DNA from: Gimesia fumaroli | GTDB taxonomy: Bacteria > Planctomycetota > Planctomycetia > Planctomycetales > Planctomycetaceae | Reading direction: 5' to 3' | NCBI RefSeq assembly: GCF_007754425.1 | Contig: NZ_CP037452.1 | Location: 3,571,164-3,635,163, forward strand | DNA length: 64,000 bases | Part shown: positions 47,522 to 54,762 of the stretch, piece after piece | Layout: every line of letters starts with the position of its first letter | Position numbering within the stretch: position 1 is the first letter of the stretch | The notes under the pieces: generated by a model | Seen by the model: only the letters and a program-made list of their open reading frames with translations | Database searches by the model: none | What the model was told of the DNA's origin: nothing | Position numbers and translations under genes: made by a program

Positions 47522-47553
47522 AATGACCGGGTAATATCCGTTACCCGGACATT
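47522..47553. repeat. 32-nt hairpin element, copy 11
   Basis: AATGACCGGGTAA - TATCCG - TTACCCGGACATT; one mismatch, same arm pair as copy 9. It lies between the TIR gene start and the stop of the secreted nuclease-type gene, 66 bases beyond that stop. Confidence 0.85.
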
Positions 47554-47619
47554 CTTTAATCAGATGGACCAAAGATTCGCCCATCTATATTTTCGCCAGT
47601 CTATAACGCAATACAAATT

Positions 47620-48921
47620 TTAGCGTACCCGTTGACCTGATTTTACCTCTTGCCTTGAATAACTAAAAACAGGCCCTCGTTGCACAGAGCTTTTATCCAT
47701 CAAAATGATAGTGTCACCAGAGTTGTTCAATGGCATGGTATGCGGGGACAGTACAATCTCATTCTCTCCTGAGTTTAGTTTTGTTCCATTCTTAAACTTA
47801 AAAATGTTTCCAGCTCGATCTTGCATCGTCCACCCTGAGATATCAACGGTTCCATTTTCAGAATAAGTAATTGTAATACTTTCATTGCCATTATCGTCAC
47901 CATCTGGATTAGGAAGGGCATTAGTGATTTCAACACTATTTTCGGTAGGAAGATTTGGACCATCTGGTGTTACAGAACCAGTAGAAGAATAAACACACAA
48001 ATGATCCGATCCGTGGCGATCTGTGGCGGAGACTGCAGGCTTAAATTTGGATTCCAATGGTCCAGTAATATAAAGCACATCGATTGCACCTGTGCCAGGA
48101 TAATCAGGGATATTATCATTACCAACAAAAGTGCCTTTCACTTTTTCAGCTAACGATCTCATCTTAAGACTGTCAATCAATCCTCCACCCAATATTGCGT
48201 GCGTTTCGTCATATCCATCAACTCCGGTGTTTGTTCCGTCATTATTATCGACAATAAGATTAACTCCATTTTTTTTCTTATCTGCAACTCCGACATTCAC
48301 ATCTCCTCCAAAGAGAACCGAACACTCTGGATGATCTTCCCGCAATTCTAATGTATGAGTTGCGATCGCAGCAGCTACTAATTCACGCTTCTGTGCATTA
48401 CTACGATCGTGCTGACCACTACGACCTTTTGATGACTTTAAATGGGAAACAATCACGTATAAATTAAGCGATTGAACTTTGGCAACTAGAAAACCACGCC
48501 CCACACCCACATTTGCAATACCAGGTAAATTGACCCGCTCCAGTTTTTTTTCTGTAATATTTCCAGAGTTATCTATGGAACGATCATACTCGACAATTTC
48601 TGTCAGTGGAAAACGGGAGATAATACCTACTTCTAAATTTCCGTTACCATTTGTAAACGATGAAATAGCCGTATGAAAATCCTCACGGTCCATTGCTGCT
48701 TTCAAACTATTAAGATCATCCTGTGTTTTAATCTCATTTACCAGCAAAATATCAAAATCAACTTCATTCAAAAAATCATCTATTTTCAAATCAGTCACAT
48801 TTCGATCCATAAAACCAACGTTCCATGTTGCTACCGTAATTGGCTGATCTGCAAAAACTGACGATGTCCAAAAAGCCAAAAAGACGCAGTAGGCGAGTAA
48901 AAAAAATTTGTTTTTCATCAT
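47620..48921 (-). CDS. Secreted endonuclease/exonuclease/phosphatase-family protein with lamin-tail-like C-terminus
   Basis: 433 residues from ATG 48921, with AGGAA close upstream. Signal peptide KNKFFLLAYCVFLAFWTSSVFA. EEP motifs: VATWNVGFM (start), ILLVNEIKT (metal Glu), VIVSHLKSS, FGGDVNVG, and DRHGSDHLCV (catalytic Asp-His). Residues ~340-430 (VEITNALPNPDGDDNGNESI, WTMQDRAGN) resemble a lamin-tail (LTD) domain, seen on extracellular nucleases. Substrate is probably nucleic acid or phospholipid. AT-rich compared with host genes; followed by hairpin copy 11. Confidence 0.85.
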   Translation of the reverse strand: MMKNKFFLLAYCVFLAFWTSSVFADQPITVATWNVGFMDRNVTDLKIDDFLNEVDFDILLVNEIKTQDDLNSLKAAMDREDFHTAISSFTNGNGNLEVGIISRFPLTEIVEYDRSIDNSGNITEKKLERVNLPGIANVGVGRGFLVAKVQSLNLYVIVSHLKSSKGRSGQHDRSNAQKRELVAAAIATHTLELREDHPECSVLFGGDVNVGVADKKKNGVNLIVDNNDGTNTGVDGYDETHAILGGGLIDSLKMRSLAEKVKGTFVGNDNIPDYPGTGAIDVLYITGPLESKFKPAVSATDRHGSDHLCVYSSTGSVTPDGPNLPTENSVEITNALPNPDGDDNGNESITITYSENGTVDISGWTMQDRAGNIFKFKNGTKLNSGENEIVLSPHTMPLNNSGDTIILMDKSSVQRGPVFSYSRQEVKSGQRVR

Positions 48922-49251
48922 GTTTCCTAACATTGTTTTACCTGATAAGAAATATTGCATTGACTTTTGCGCAAGGGTTAAATGAATAGGCACAGATGTG
49001 AGAAATCAAGGAGATTTCACCAGAATATTCATGTTCCTAACTGCCAAAAGTGATCAGGCCGACTGATCATATCTGTAATAATGGTACCTAGTGAACTTGT
49101 TTGATGCGAGCTAATTAGTCATTTTTCATTAATGGATGGCCACAGGACGCGATATTTTTCCGTTTAAGTCCGAACGGCCGTGTCTGTGGGAGAACGCGAC
49201 ACGGAGCCTCACAGTGGCTCAGACGGTCGCAAGTCCAGAGGCAGTGAACAA
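48922..49251. promoter_or_regulatory. Intergenic region with a TGATCAG palindrome
   Basis: TGATCAG - GCCGA - CTGATCA at 49051-49069 is a 7-bp inverted repeat about 130 bases upstream of the nuclease-type gene. It carries the same TGATCA core as the Rep-gene repeats. It could be an operator. No gene is seen in this stretch. Confidence 0.35.
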
Positions 49252-49449
49252 TTAGTGGACATCGTCGATCGTGGAAGATGGTTTGTTTGGCTCGCGCGGG
49301 AACTTCTTTTTCAGCTCATTGATCAACGGCATCAGCTGCTGTTTTGCGAGCCGACGAATTGAGGTTTTTTCTTTTGCCGCATAACGACTTAGCGGCCACC
49401 ATTCTTCGATATCGAGTTCGATCTGAACCGGCTTTGTTTTTCTCTTCAT
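49252..49449 (-). CDS. Small ribbon-helix-helix-like DNA-binding candidate
   Basis: 65 residues: KRKTKPVQIELDIEEWWPLS, then RYAAKEKTSIRRLAKQQLMP. A beta strand followed by two helices with basic residues fits a CopG/Arc-like regulator. AAGGG lies about seven bases before ATG 49449. It is divergent from the lysis/morphogenesis genes that follow, so it could regulate them, but this is inference. Confidence 0.5.
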   Translation of the reverse strand: MKRKTKPVQIELDIEEWWPLSRYAAKEKTSIRRLAKQQLMPLINELKKKFPREPNKPSSTIDDVH

Positions 49450-49615
49450 AATCTGCCCTTGACTTTTTGAAACGATACAACGCGAAATTGTATGTGCAAG
49501 GAAAAAGCCGGTGCCTACTGATGGAACGGGAATCGCCGGTAACTTTCAAGAGCGGACGAGCATGGATGTGACTCCGCTTTATAACATTTCTTTCCCTGGC
49601 AAGGAAGCCGTAACG

Positions 49616-49798
49616 ATGCTGGATAAGCTCCCCCTTAATGGCAAGAAGACTTACGTTGTCGCCATCGTCACCGTGATCTATGCGGTCTGCGGAATTCTAC
49701 TTGGCGACATGCCCACCAATGAAGCGATGATGTTAATCGCCGGCGCGCTGGGGATTACTACCATCGGTCACAAGATTGACAAATCTACCAACGTCTAA
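49616..49798 (+). CDS. Holin-like small membrane protein
   Basis: 60 residues from ATG 49616: MLDKLPLNGKKTYVVAIVTV, one or two hydrophobic helices (TYVVAIVTVIYAVCGILLG and MMLIAGALGITTIG), basic end. Size and first place in the late cluster suggest a holin or holin-like protein. Its TAA overlaps the next ATG (TAATG). An earlier in-frame start at 49511 is possible. Confidence 0.5.
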   Translation: MLDKLPLNGKKTYVVAIVTVIYAVCGILLGDMPTNEAMMLIAGALGITTIGHKIDKSTNV

Positions 49799-50004
49799 TG
49801 GGCGGGCTCTTACGGATCATTGCGATCGTTTTGGAGCTGCTCTGTTTCTGGACTAAGAAAAAGCACAGCGATCAAAATGAACGACTCGAAGAAGTTGAAA
49901 GGATTCAACAGGATGCGAGTGAAGGAAACGAACAAGCGGTTCAGTCCCAGTTTCATCGCTGGCGTACTCATGCTCGCGTTCGTGACAACAATAAGCGGCT
50001 GTAA
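49798..50004 (+). CDS. Small membrane protein with charged helical tail (spanin-like?)
   Basis: 68 residues: N-terminal hydrophobic helix LLRIIAIVLELLCFW, then a highly charged helix (KKKHSDQNERLEEVERIQQD). A single anchor plus a coiled-coil-like tail fits an inner-membrane spanin subunit. Its last 31 codons overlap the next gene in another frame, as Rz/Rz1 pairs do. Confidence 0.45.
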   Translation: MGGLLRIIAIVLELLCFWTKKKHSDQNERLEEVERIQQDASEGNEQAVQSQFHRWRTHARVRDNNKRL

Positions 50005-50188
50005 TCTCTTCGAGCGTTACGAACGCAAACCGGAACCAAAGGTGATCACGGTTCCCGATCAGATGGTCCCGAACAAACTCGACCAGGGAGAGCCTGCTCC
50101 CTTTGATGGCTGGCTGTTTTCCACTCCTCTTTTCAATGAGTACGCCCCCCACTGGCAAAAGGGGCCATACGGGAGCGACCACGAATGA
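49913..50188 (+). CDS. Small lipoprotein overlapping the previous gene
   Basis: 91 residues from ATG 49913. The signal FIAGVLMLAFVTTISGC ends in a lipobox (TISGC), giving a mature lipoprotein of ~65 residues (NLFERYERKPEPKVITVPDQ...). Overlap with the upstream charged membrane protein and the lipid anchor resemble an Rz1-type outer-membrane spanin. The four-base overlap with the next gene (ATGATG) suggests coupled translation. Confidence 0.55.
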   Translation: MRVKETNKRFSPSFIAGVLMLAFVTTISGCNLFERYERKPEPKVITVPDQMVPNKLDQGEPAPFDGWLFSTPLFNEYAPHWQKGPYGSDHE

Positions 50189-50715
50189 TGTCGATCTATC
50201 CGGATCCGGAAGAATCAAAGCTACGCGATTCGATCTGTTTGCTCATAGTGCTGATCATCGCGTTTGTTCTGCTCTTATTCACTTTGCCTGGCTGCCAGGC
50301 AGATCAGCGGACGTATCAGCCGTTTGTTGAGCCCCCTGCTCCAGCTGAGCGCCCCGTCGAAAAGATCCGGCCTGCGATCCATGATGCCGCGGTCCGTGTC
50401 GATGAGGTATTGGAAAAGACGCCCATGCCGGCCGTCGCTGAAGTCCTGGCCGATGATGCCCTGGACATGATTGAGAAAGTGGATCCCTTACCAAAACCAG
50501 CAGCCCCCGATCCCAGGGCGGCTGAGATTATAGAGCCGGAATTAGAGCCTGTGATCATTCCGGACGAAGATCAAAGCGAACAGACAGAGTCCGATATAGG
50601 GACATGGATCATCGTTTGTTTCGCTCTGATCGTTTTGATTTATGTTTCTTTTCAAATGCTGAAAGGTTTCAAGGACGATGTCAAAGACTCTGAGCGCAAC
50701 GGATCGACCAGCTGA
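50185..50715 (+). CDS. Lipoprotein with C-terminal membrane helix (u-spanin-like topology)
   Basis: 176 residues. N-terminal helix LLIVLIIAFVLLLFTLPGC ends in a lipobox-like LPGC. A Pro/Ala/Glu-rich middle (about 110 residues) and a C-terminal membrane helix (TWIIVCFALIVLIYVSFQML) follow. A lipid-anchored N-terminus plus a C-terminal inner-membrane segment is the layout of single-protein (u-)spanins, which fuse the two membranes at lysis. No endolysin is recognised nearby, so function is inferred from topology. Confidence 0.5.
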   Translation: MMSIYPDPEESKLRDSICLLIVLIIAFVLLLFTLPGCQADQRTYQPFVEPPAPAERPVEKIRPAIHDAAVRVDEVLEKTPMPAVAEVLADDALDMIEKVDPLPKPAAPDPRAAEIIEPELEPVIIPDEDQSEQTESDIGTWIIVCFALIVLIYVSFQMLKGFKDDVKDSERNGSTS

Positions 50716-51343
50716 ATGCCTGGGCGTGGATCCCGTGATCGAATCCGTAGAGGACCTCGATAAAGCCATCTATGAACTTTCTTTTCTGGGAGCGTTGGAC
50801 AGCTCGATCGACGCCCGTTGTACTGAGCAGATCGAATCCCTCAAAAGCCAGTACGAGAAAAAGAAAGTGCTGCCCTTCCCACCTGGTCGTATCGTTTACA
50901 TCAAAGACCGCATCGAGCAGCTGACGGCTCTGGTCTGTGATTATTGTCGAACCCATCGATCAGAGCTGCTTGACGGTAAGAAGAAAACCAGAACGCTGCC
51001 CCATGGTTCGGTCAGTTTCAAAGATCAGCCGGCCAAGGTTGAGTATCGTGCCGGCCTCAAGGAAGCCGACAGCATGAAGCTGCTCGACAAACTTTTGAAT
51101 TCAACGTTGATCGAATTGATCCTCGCCTGGTTGAAATCCATTTGTATCTTCGGATCGAACAAAGAAGCACGCTTGTTATCTGAAGTCGTCGAGCTGAAGC
51201 CGAAGCTCAGCATCGCCAAGATCAAAGAGGCGTATGAAAAGAAACGGCTGACGACTGCGCATCTGAAACAACTTGGTTTGAAATACACCAAGGGATCAGA
51301 GAAGTTGACGGTCAAGCCGTCGGCCTACGAGCCAGGCGGCTGA
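50678..51343 (+). CDS. gam: Mu Gam-like nuclease-inhibitor/DNA-end-binding protein
   Basis: 221 residues. The Gam-type region has DLDKAIYELSFLGALDSSID, then a long helix (RIEQLTALVCDYCRTHRSEL) and the strand pair TRTLPHGSVSFKDQPAKVEY. Mu Gam binds DNA ends like Ku and shields them from RecBCD. The C-terminal KLSIAKIKEAYEKKRLTTAH part fits the family. ATG 50678 overlaps the previous gene by 38 bases. Just upstream of the packaging genes. Confidence 0.8.
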   Translation: MSKTLSATDRPAECLGVDPVIESVEDLDKAIYELSFLGALDSSIDARCTEQIESLKSQYEKKKVLPFPPGRIVYIKDRIEQLTALVCDYCRTHRSELLDGKKKTRTLPHGSVSFKDQPAKVEYRAGLKEADSMKLLDKLLNSTLIELILAWLKSICIFGSNKEARLLSEVVELKPKLSIAKIKEAYEKKRLTTAHLKQLGLKYTKGSEKLTVKPSAYEPGG

Positions 51344-51455
51344 AAATTCTCGGGTCCTCCCTGGGGGGCCCGGGGGCCGCGCGCGGTTCCATAATCGCAA
51401 TTTTTTTGTTTCAAAACGCATTTTTTGAGCACTTCTTCTTCTTCCTATTAAATTT
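51344..51455 (+). promoter_or_regulatory. Candidate cos/pac site upstream of terminase
   Basis: A block of almost pure G/C at 51357-51387 (GGGGGGCCCGGGGGCC followed by GCGCGCGG) sits in a non-coding spacer immediately before the small terminase gene and is followed by AT-rich tracts (A/T runs at 51400-51450). Position and base make-up fit a packaging start site; no cleavage evidence is available. Confidence 0.4.
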
Positions 51456-52043
51456 ATGGGCAAAAAATCACCGAAACGATCGCCCAAAAAAGCCACTTCA
51501 AAACGTTCCCCATCCAAATCGAAAAAAATAGCCACAAAAAAAGCCCCGGCGAAGGCCTCGGAGTCGGACAATGTCATTTATGGCAAAGCAGCAGCAGCCA
51601 AACGTTGGGGAAGATCTGATAGAACTATTCAGACCTGGATCCAGAACGGAATGCCCGTTTCCCAATCTGGTCGCAAATACGTCTTTGATCTTTCTGTCTG
51701 CGATCCCTGGGTGGAATCCTATCTCAGCGACAATGAAACATCTGACTCAAAAAAGTTGAATGATCAACTCAAAAGGGAGAAGCTGAAACAAGAGATTCTG
51801 AAAACAGAAGATCTGGAACGCAAAAAACAGATTGATAAAGGGAACCTGGTCAGCCGGGAGGAGTTCGATCTGTTTGCAGCAGAATGTGTAATCGAAGCCC
51901 GCGACCAGTTTCTGACGGTTCCTAAAGAGATGCGGCGTCACCTCTGTAAGAAATGCCAGGCGAAAGTGGTTGAATTACAAAAGCTGATTGAGCTGACACT
52001 GCAACGCCTGTCAGTCATTAAAGAAGGGCCGAACAAAGAGTGA
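51456..52043 (+). CDS. Terminase small subunit (Nu1-like)
   Basis: 195 residues. N-terminus is a Lys/Ser/Pro-rich basic tail (SPKRSPKKATSKRSPSKSKK). A Nu1-type winged HTH follows: YGKAAAAKRWGRSDRTIQTW, then a charged helical part (LKREKLKQEILKTEDLERKK). It would bind the packaging site and recruit the large subunit. The large subunit gene overlaps its end (GTGA). Confidence 0.8.
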   Translation: MGKKSPKRSPKKATSKRSPSKSKKIATKKAPAKASESDNVIYGKAAAAKRWGRSDRTIQTWIQNGMPVSQSGRKYVFDLSVCDPWVESYLSDNETSDSKKLNDQLKREKLKQEILKTEDLERKKQIDKGNLVSREEFDLFAAECVIEARDQFLTVPKEMRRHLCKKCQAKVVELQKLIELTLQRLSVIKEGPNKE

Positions 52044-54004
52044 TTGCGCCCACTACCATCAAAAATCGAATCAAACCGCTCTGGGCTCCGCCGAAGAAAG
52101 TTTATGCGGAAGACTGGATTCCGGCGAATGTCAAAACGCCGAAGGGATCTGAGTATGAAGGTTATTGTAATTATGACCTGGCTCCCCATACTCGAGAAGT
52201 CTTCCGTGCCTTTGACGATGAATCCATTCGTGAGATCTATCTGATCTGGGCAACCAGGTCGGCTAAAACCACCACGATGACCGGGCTGATGATGCACGCC
52301 GCAGTAAACCGGCCGAAGCCGATGGCCTTTGGCTCCTGCGATGAGCCGTCCACGAATCGAACATATGATGAGATGATCTATCCCATGCTGGAGAACTGCA
52401 CAGCAACGGCCGGCATGATCCCTCCCAAAGGTAAACGGCCAGCGGATATGGTGGTGTTCGATCGATGCCGATGCCGTAAAGCCTTCGGCGGTTCGCCGGC
52501 AACGGTGGCCGGGTATCCAGCCTGTTTCCTGTTTGGCAATGAATGGGACAAATGGCCGCGTCGGAAAAGCTCAGAAGCCCAGGCCGCCAACAGTTTCACG
52601 CAGCGTGCAAAGGGGTATCCCTACGAATCAAAGGCGATCTTCGAAAGTACTCCCGGGGAAATCTCTACGTCCCGGATCTGGAAACTTCGGAACGCAAAAC
52701 GGACACAGCGACGTGAGTACTATGTCCCCTGCCCTCACTGTCTGCATCATCAAACATTGAGACGTGAGCAGCTTCAGTGGGAGGGAAAAGGAGATCCGGA
52801 AGCAGATCAGATTCTGGCCGCTGAAACCGCCGTCTATCTATGCGAGGACTGCGGTCGAGCCATTCTGAACGAAGACCGGGCCGAAATGATGCGTGCCGGA
52901 AAGTGGGTGGCCGAAGGTCAGACCATCGATCGCCGGGGCCGAATTCACGGGAAGCCGACAGTCGATTCGGCCTATGTTTGTTTCGGGCCCTTCTCTACGC
53001 TCTATTCGCTACTGATCAGCGGCTGGGGACAATACGTCGCAGAACTCCTGGGGTGCGGCGATGATCCGGACAAGCTCCGCGACTTCCAGAACTCAACCGA
53101 TGCTCTGCCCTATGATCCCGCTCCGGAAGAAGTTGATCCCCATGAACTCGCCAGGATCCTCCGGAGCGATGAGGACCATATTGCAATCTGTCCGATCTGG
53201 TCACGGTTCATTACCAGGGCCGTCGATGTACAGAGTAAAGCGGCCGGTTATGAATTCCCCTGGCAGGTCTGTGCCTGGGGCGAAGGTGGCCGCGGTGGAA
53301 CTGTCACAAAAGGGACAGCCTATGGATTCCATGAACTCTCCGGAGTGCTTAACCGTCGCGACTTTCCCCACGCGGACGGCGGACCGAATCTCTATGTTCC
53401 GTTCGACGTGATCGACTCCGGAGATGGTAACTCAACGGATGATGTCTATGCATTCTGTCACAACCGTCCGTTCTGCTTTCCTCTTAAAGGATCGTCGACA
53501 TCGTTCCCCAAAAACTATGCCCTCTCTGAAATTTCCAATGATCTACGATCACAGAAACAGACTGAGTCGAAAGAACGTCGGCTCCTCAATGGGGAAGTAC
53601 TCCTGATCCTCGTCAACACGATGCGATCGCAATTCTGGCTGCAACGAATTCTGGACGGTCGGATTAAAGCGGACGCGATCAACCGTTTCTCAATTCCAGC
53701 TGAACTAGCCGATGACGAGGCCTTCCTGGAAGAACTGCTCAATGAATATCAGGACATTGACTTCGGTCCTGATGGCTTCTTTACCAGGGGCTGGAAACGT
53801 CGCACACGCAATCCCAACGATCAACGCGATTTGATCCGCTACAACTGGGCGGCAGCTCAAATCATCACGAACAATGGCCAGGAATGGTATCTGCTACCTG
53901 ATCGGCCGAATGTCACCGAAGAGGTACGGACGCCTCGACGGAAACGAAAGAGGAAAGTTTCACATTATCAAGGAGGAGGACGTCAATGTCCCGGAAACCG
54001 TTAA
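52040..54004 (+). CDS. Terminase large subunit, GpA family
   Basis: 654 residues; ATP-driven motor and nuclease for DNA packaging. N-terminal ATPase: a modified Walker A (IWATRSAKTTTMTGL), AFGSCDEPSTNRTYDEMIYP, and FGNEWDKW as Walker B-type. A zinc-finger-like CPHCLHHQTL...CEDCG segment lies near residue 235-275, as in lambda gpA relatives. The C-terminal nuclease part has VDVQSKAAGYEF (an Asp-type metal site). The start is GTG 52040. Confidence 0.92.
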   Translation: MIAPTTIKNRIKPLWAPPKKVYAEDWIPANVKTPKGSEYEGYCNYDLAPHTREVFRAFDDESIREIYLIWATRSAKTTTMTGLMMHAAVNRPKPMAFGSCDEPSTNRTYDEMIYPMLENCTATAGMIPPKGKRPADMVVFDRCRCRKAFGGSPATVAGYPACFLFGNEWDKWPRRKSSEAQAANSFTQRAKGYPYESKAIFESTPGEISTSRIWKLRNAKRTQRREYYVPCPHCLHHQTLRREQLQWEGKGDPEADQILAAETAVYLCEDCGRAILNEDRAEMMRAGKWVAEGQTIDRRGRIHGKPTVDSAYVCFGPFSTLYSLLISGWGQYVAELLGCGDDPDKLRDFQNSTDALPYDPAPEEVDPHELARILRSDEDHIAICPIWSRFITRAVDVQSKAAGYEFPWQVCAWGEGGRGGTVTKGTAYGFHELSGVLNRRDFPHADGGPNLYVPFDVIDSGDGNSTDDVYAFCHNRPFCFPLKGSSTSFPKNYALSEISNDLRSQKQTESKERRLLNGEVLLILVNTMRSQFWLQRILDGRIKADAINRFSIPAELADDEAFLEELLNEYQDIDFGPDGFFTRGWKRRTRNPNDQRDLIRYNWAAAQIITNNGQEWYLLPDRPNVTEEVRTPRRKRKRKVSHYQGGGRQCPGNR

Positions 54005-54435
54005 AAAATCAGAAACAGAGCAAAACTGAAAAACCACAAGAGTCAGCTCCTACCGCCGCCGATTTCCTGCAACAGAATCAATCAGTTCCAGTGGAACAAA
54101 CCAAACCGGTTGAAAAGAAGCCAGAAGAGGAACCGAACGTCACTGAACTGAAAAAAACTCCGGAACAGAATCCGGATCCGAAACCAGCAAAGCCCACTCC
54201 ACCAAAAAAGAAGTCTGAACAAAAACGGGAACAGAATGTCCGGGTAACTACTGCGGTGTCAGTGAAAGAAAATCAGATTCATGCGGGTGATCCATGTGGA
54301 TCCGGAAAAAAATGTCCGGGTAACTATATTGTTCTCTCTTCAATCCGCATCGGAAAACGTCGGATTCGGCACCTTGCCTGTTCAATCTGCAATTTCAAAC
54401 CCAAAAACAACAAAGAGGTTATGCATCTTCCATAA
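53986..54435 (+). CDS. Pro/Lys-rich protein with C-terminal zinc-ribbon-like part
   Basis: 149 residues from ATG 53986 (AAGGAGGAGG upstream), overlapping the terminase end. The first ~90 residues are low-complexity Pro/Glu/Lys/Gln. The C-terminus has four Cys (GDPCGSGKKCPGNY and HLACSICNF), a zinc-ribbon candidate. Two exact copies of the 16-nt word AATGTCCGGGTAACTA (54235 and 54311) lie within it in different frames. The start of each copy equals an arm of the 32-nt hairpin family. Confidence 0.65.
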   Translation: MSRKPLKNQKQSKTEKPQESAPTAADFLQQNQSVPVEQTKPVEKKPEEEPNVTELKKTPEQNPDPKPAKPTPPKKKSEQKREQNVRVTTAVSVKENQIHAGDPCGSGKKCPGNYIVLSSIRIGKRRIRHLACSICNFKPKNNKEVMHLP

Positions 54436-54503
54436 AGTTTTTTATCCGGATCTGGCAAAAAGCTATTGCAAAAAACGAGCGGTGCTTATCAAAGTACGAC
54501 GCC

Positions 54504-54758
54504 ATGACTACGACCTGGCAATATGCAGATTATATCAGCGACACGGACAACAGTTCGCGTTTGGCACGCTTGCGACTTCACATTCAGGAAGTCGCACAGC
54601 GTACAATTTCCGTTGAAGGACGTTCGAGCACAGTCTCCGCCGTGAATCAGCAGTATCTGAATTCACTCAAAGGGGAAGAAACAGAACTCGCTCAACTGGT
54701 AGAGCCAACTCGGACCAGTACTTATCGACGTAACCCTGTGACTTTCAGGAGAGACTGA
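54504..54758 (+). CDS. Small head-tail connector-like (gpW-type) protein
   Basis: 84 residues: YADYISDTDNSSRLARLRLH, helix, then TYRRNPVTFRRD at the end. Size, position directly before the portal gene and helical make-up resemble lambda gpW-like proteins; the similarity is not decisive. Confidence 0.55.
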   Translation: MTTTWQYADYISDTDNSSRLARLRLHIQEVAQRTISVEGRSSTVSAVNQQYLNSLKGEETELAQLVEPTRTSTYRRNPVTFRRD

Positions 54759-54762
54759 AAGT

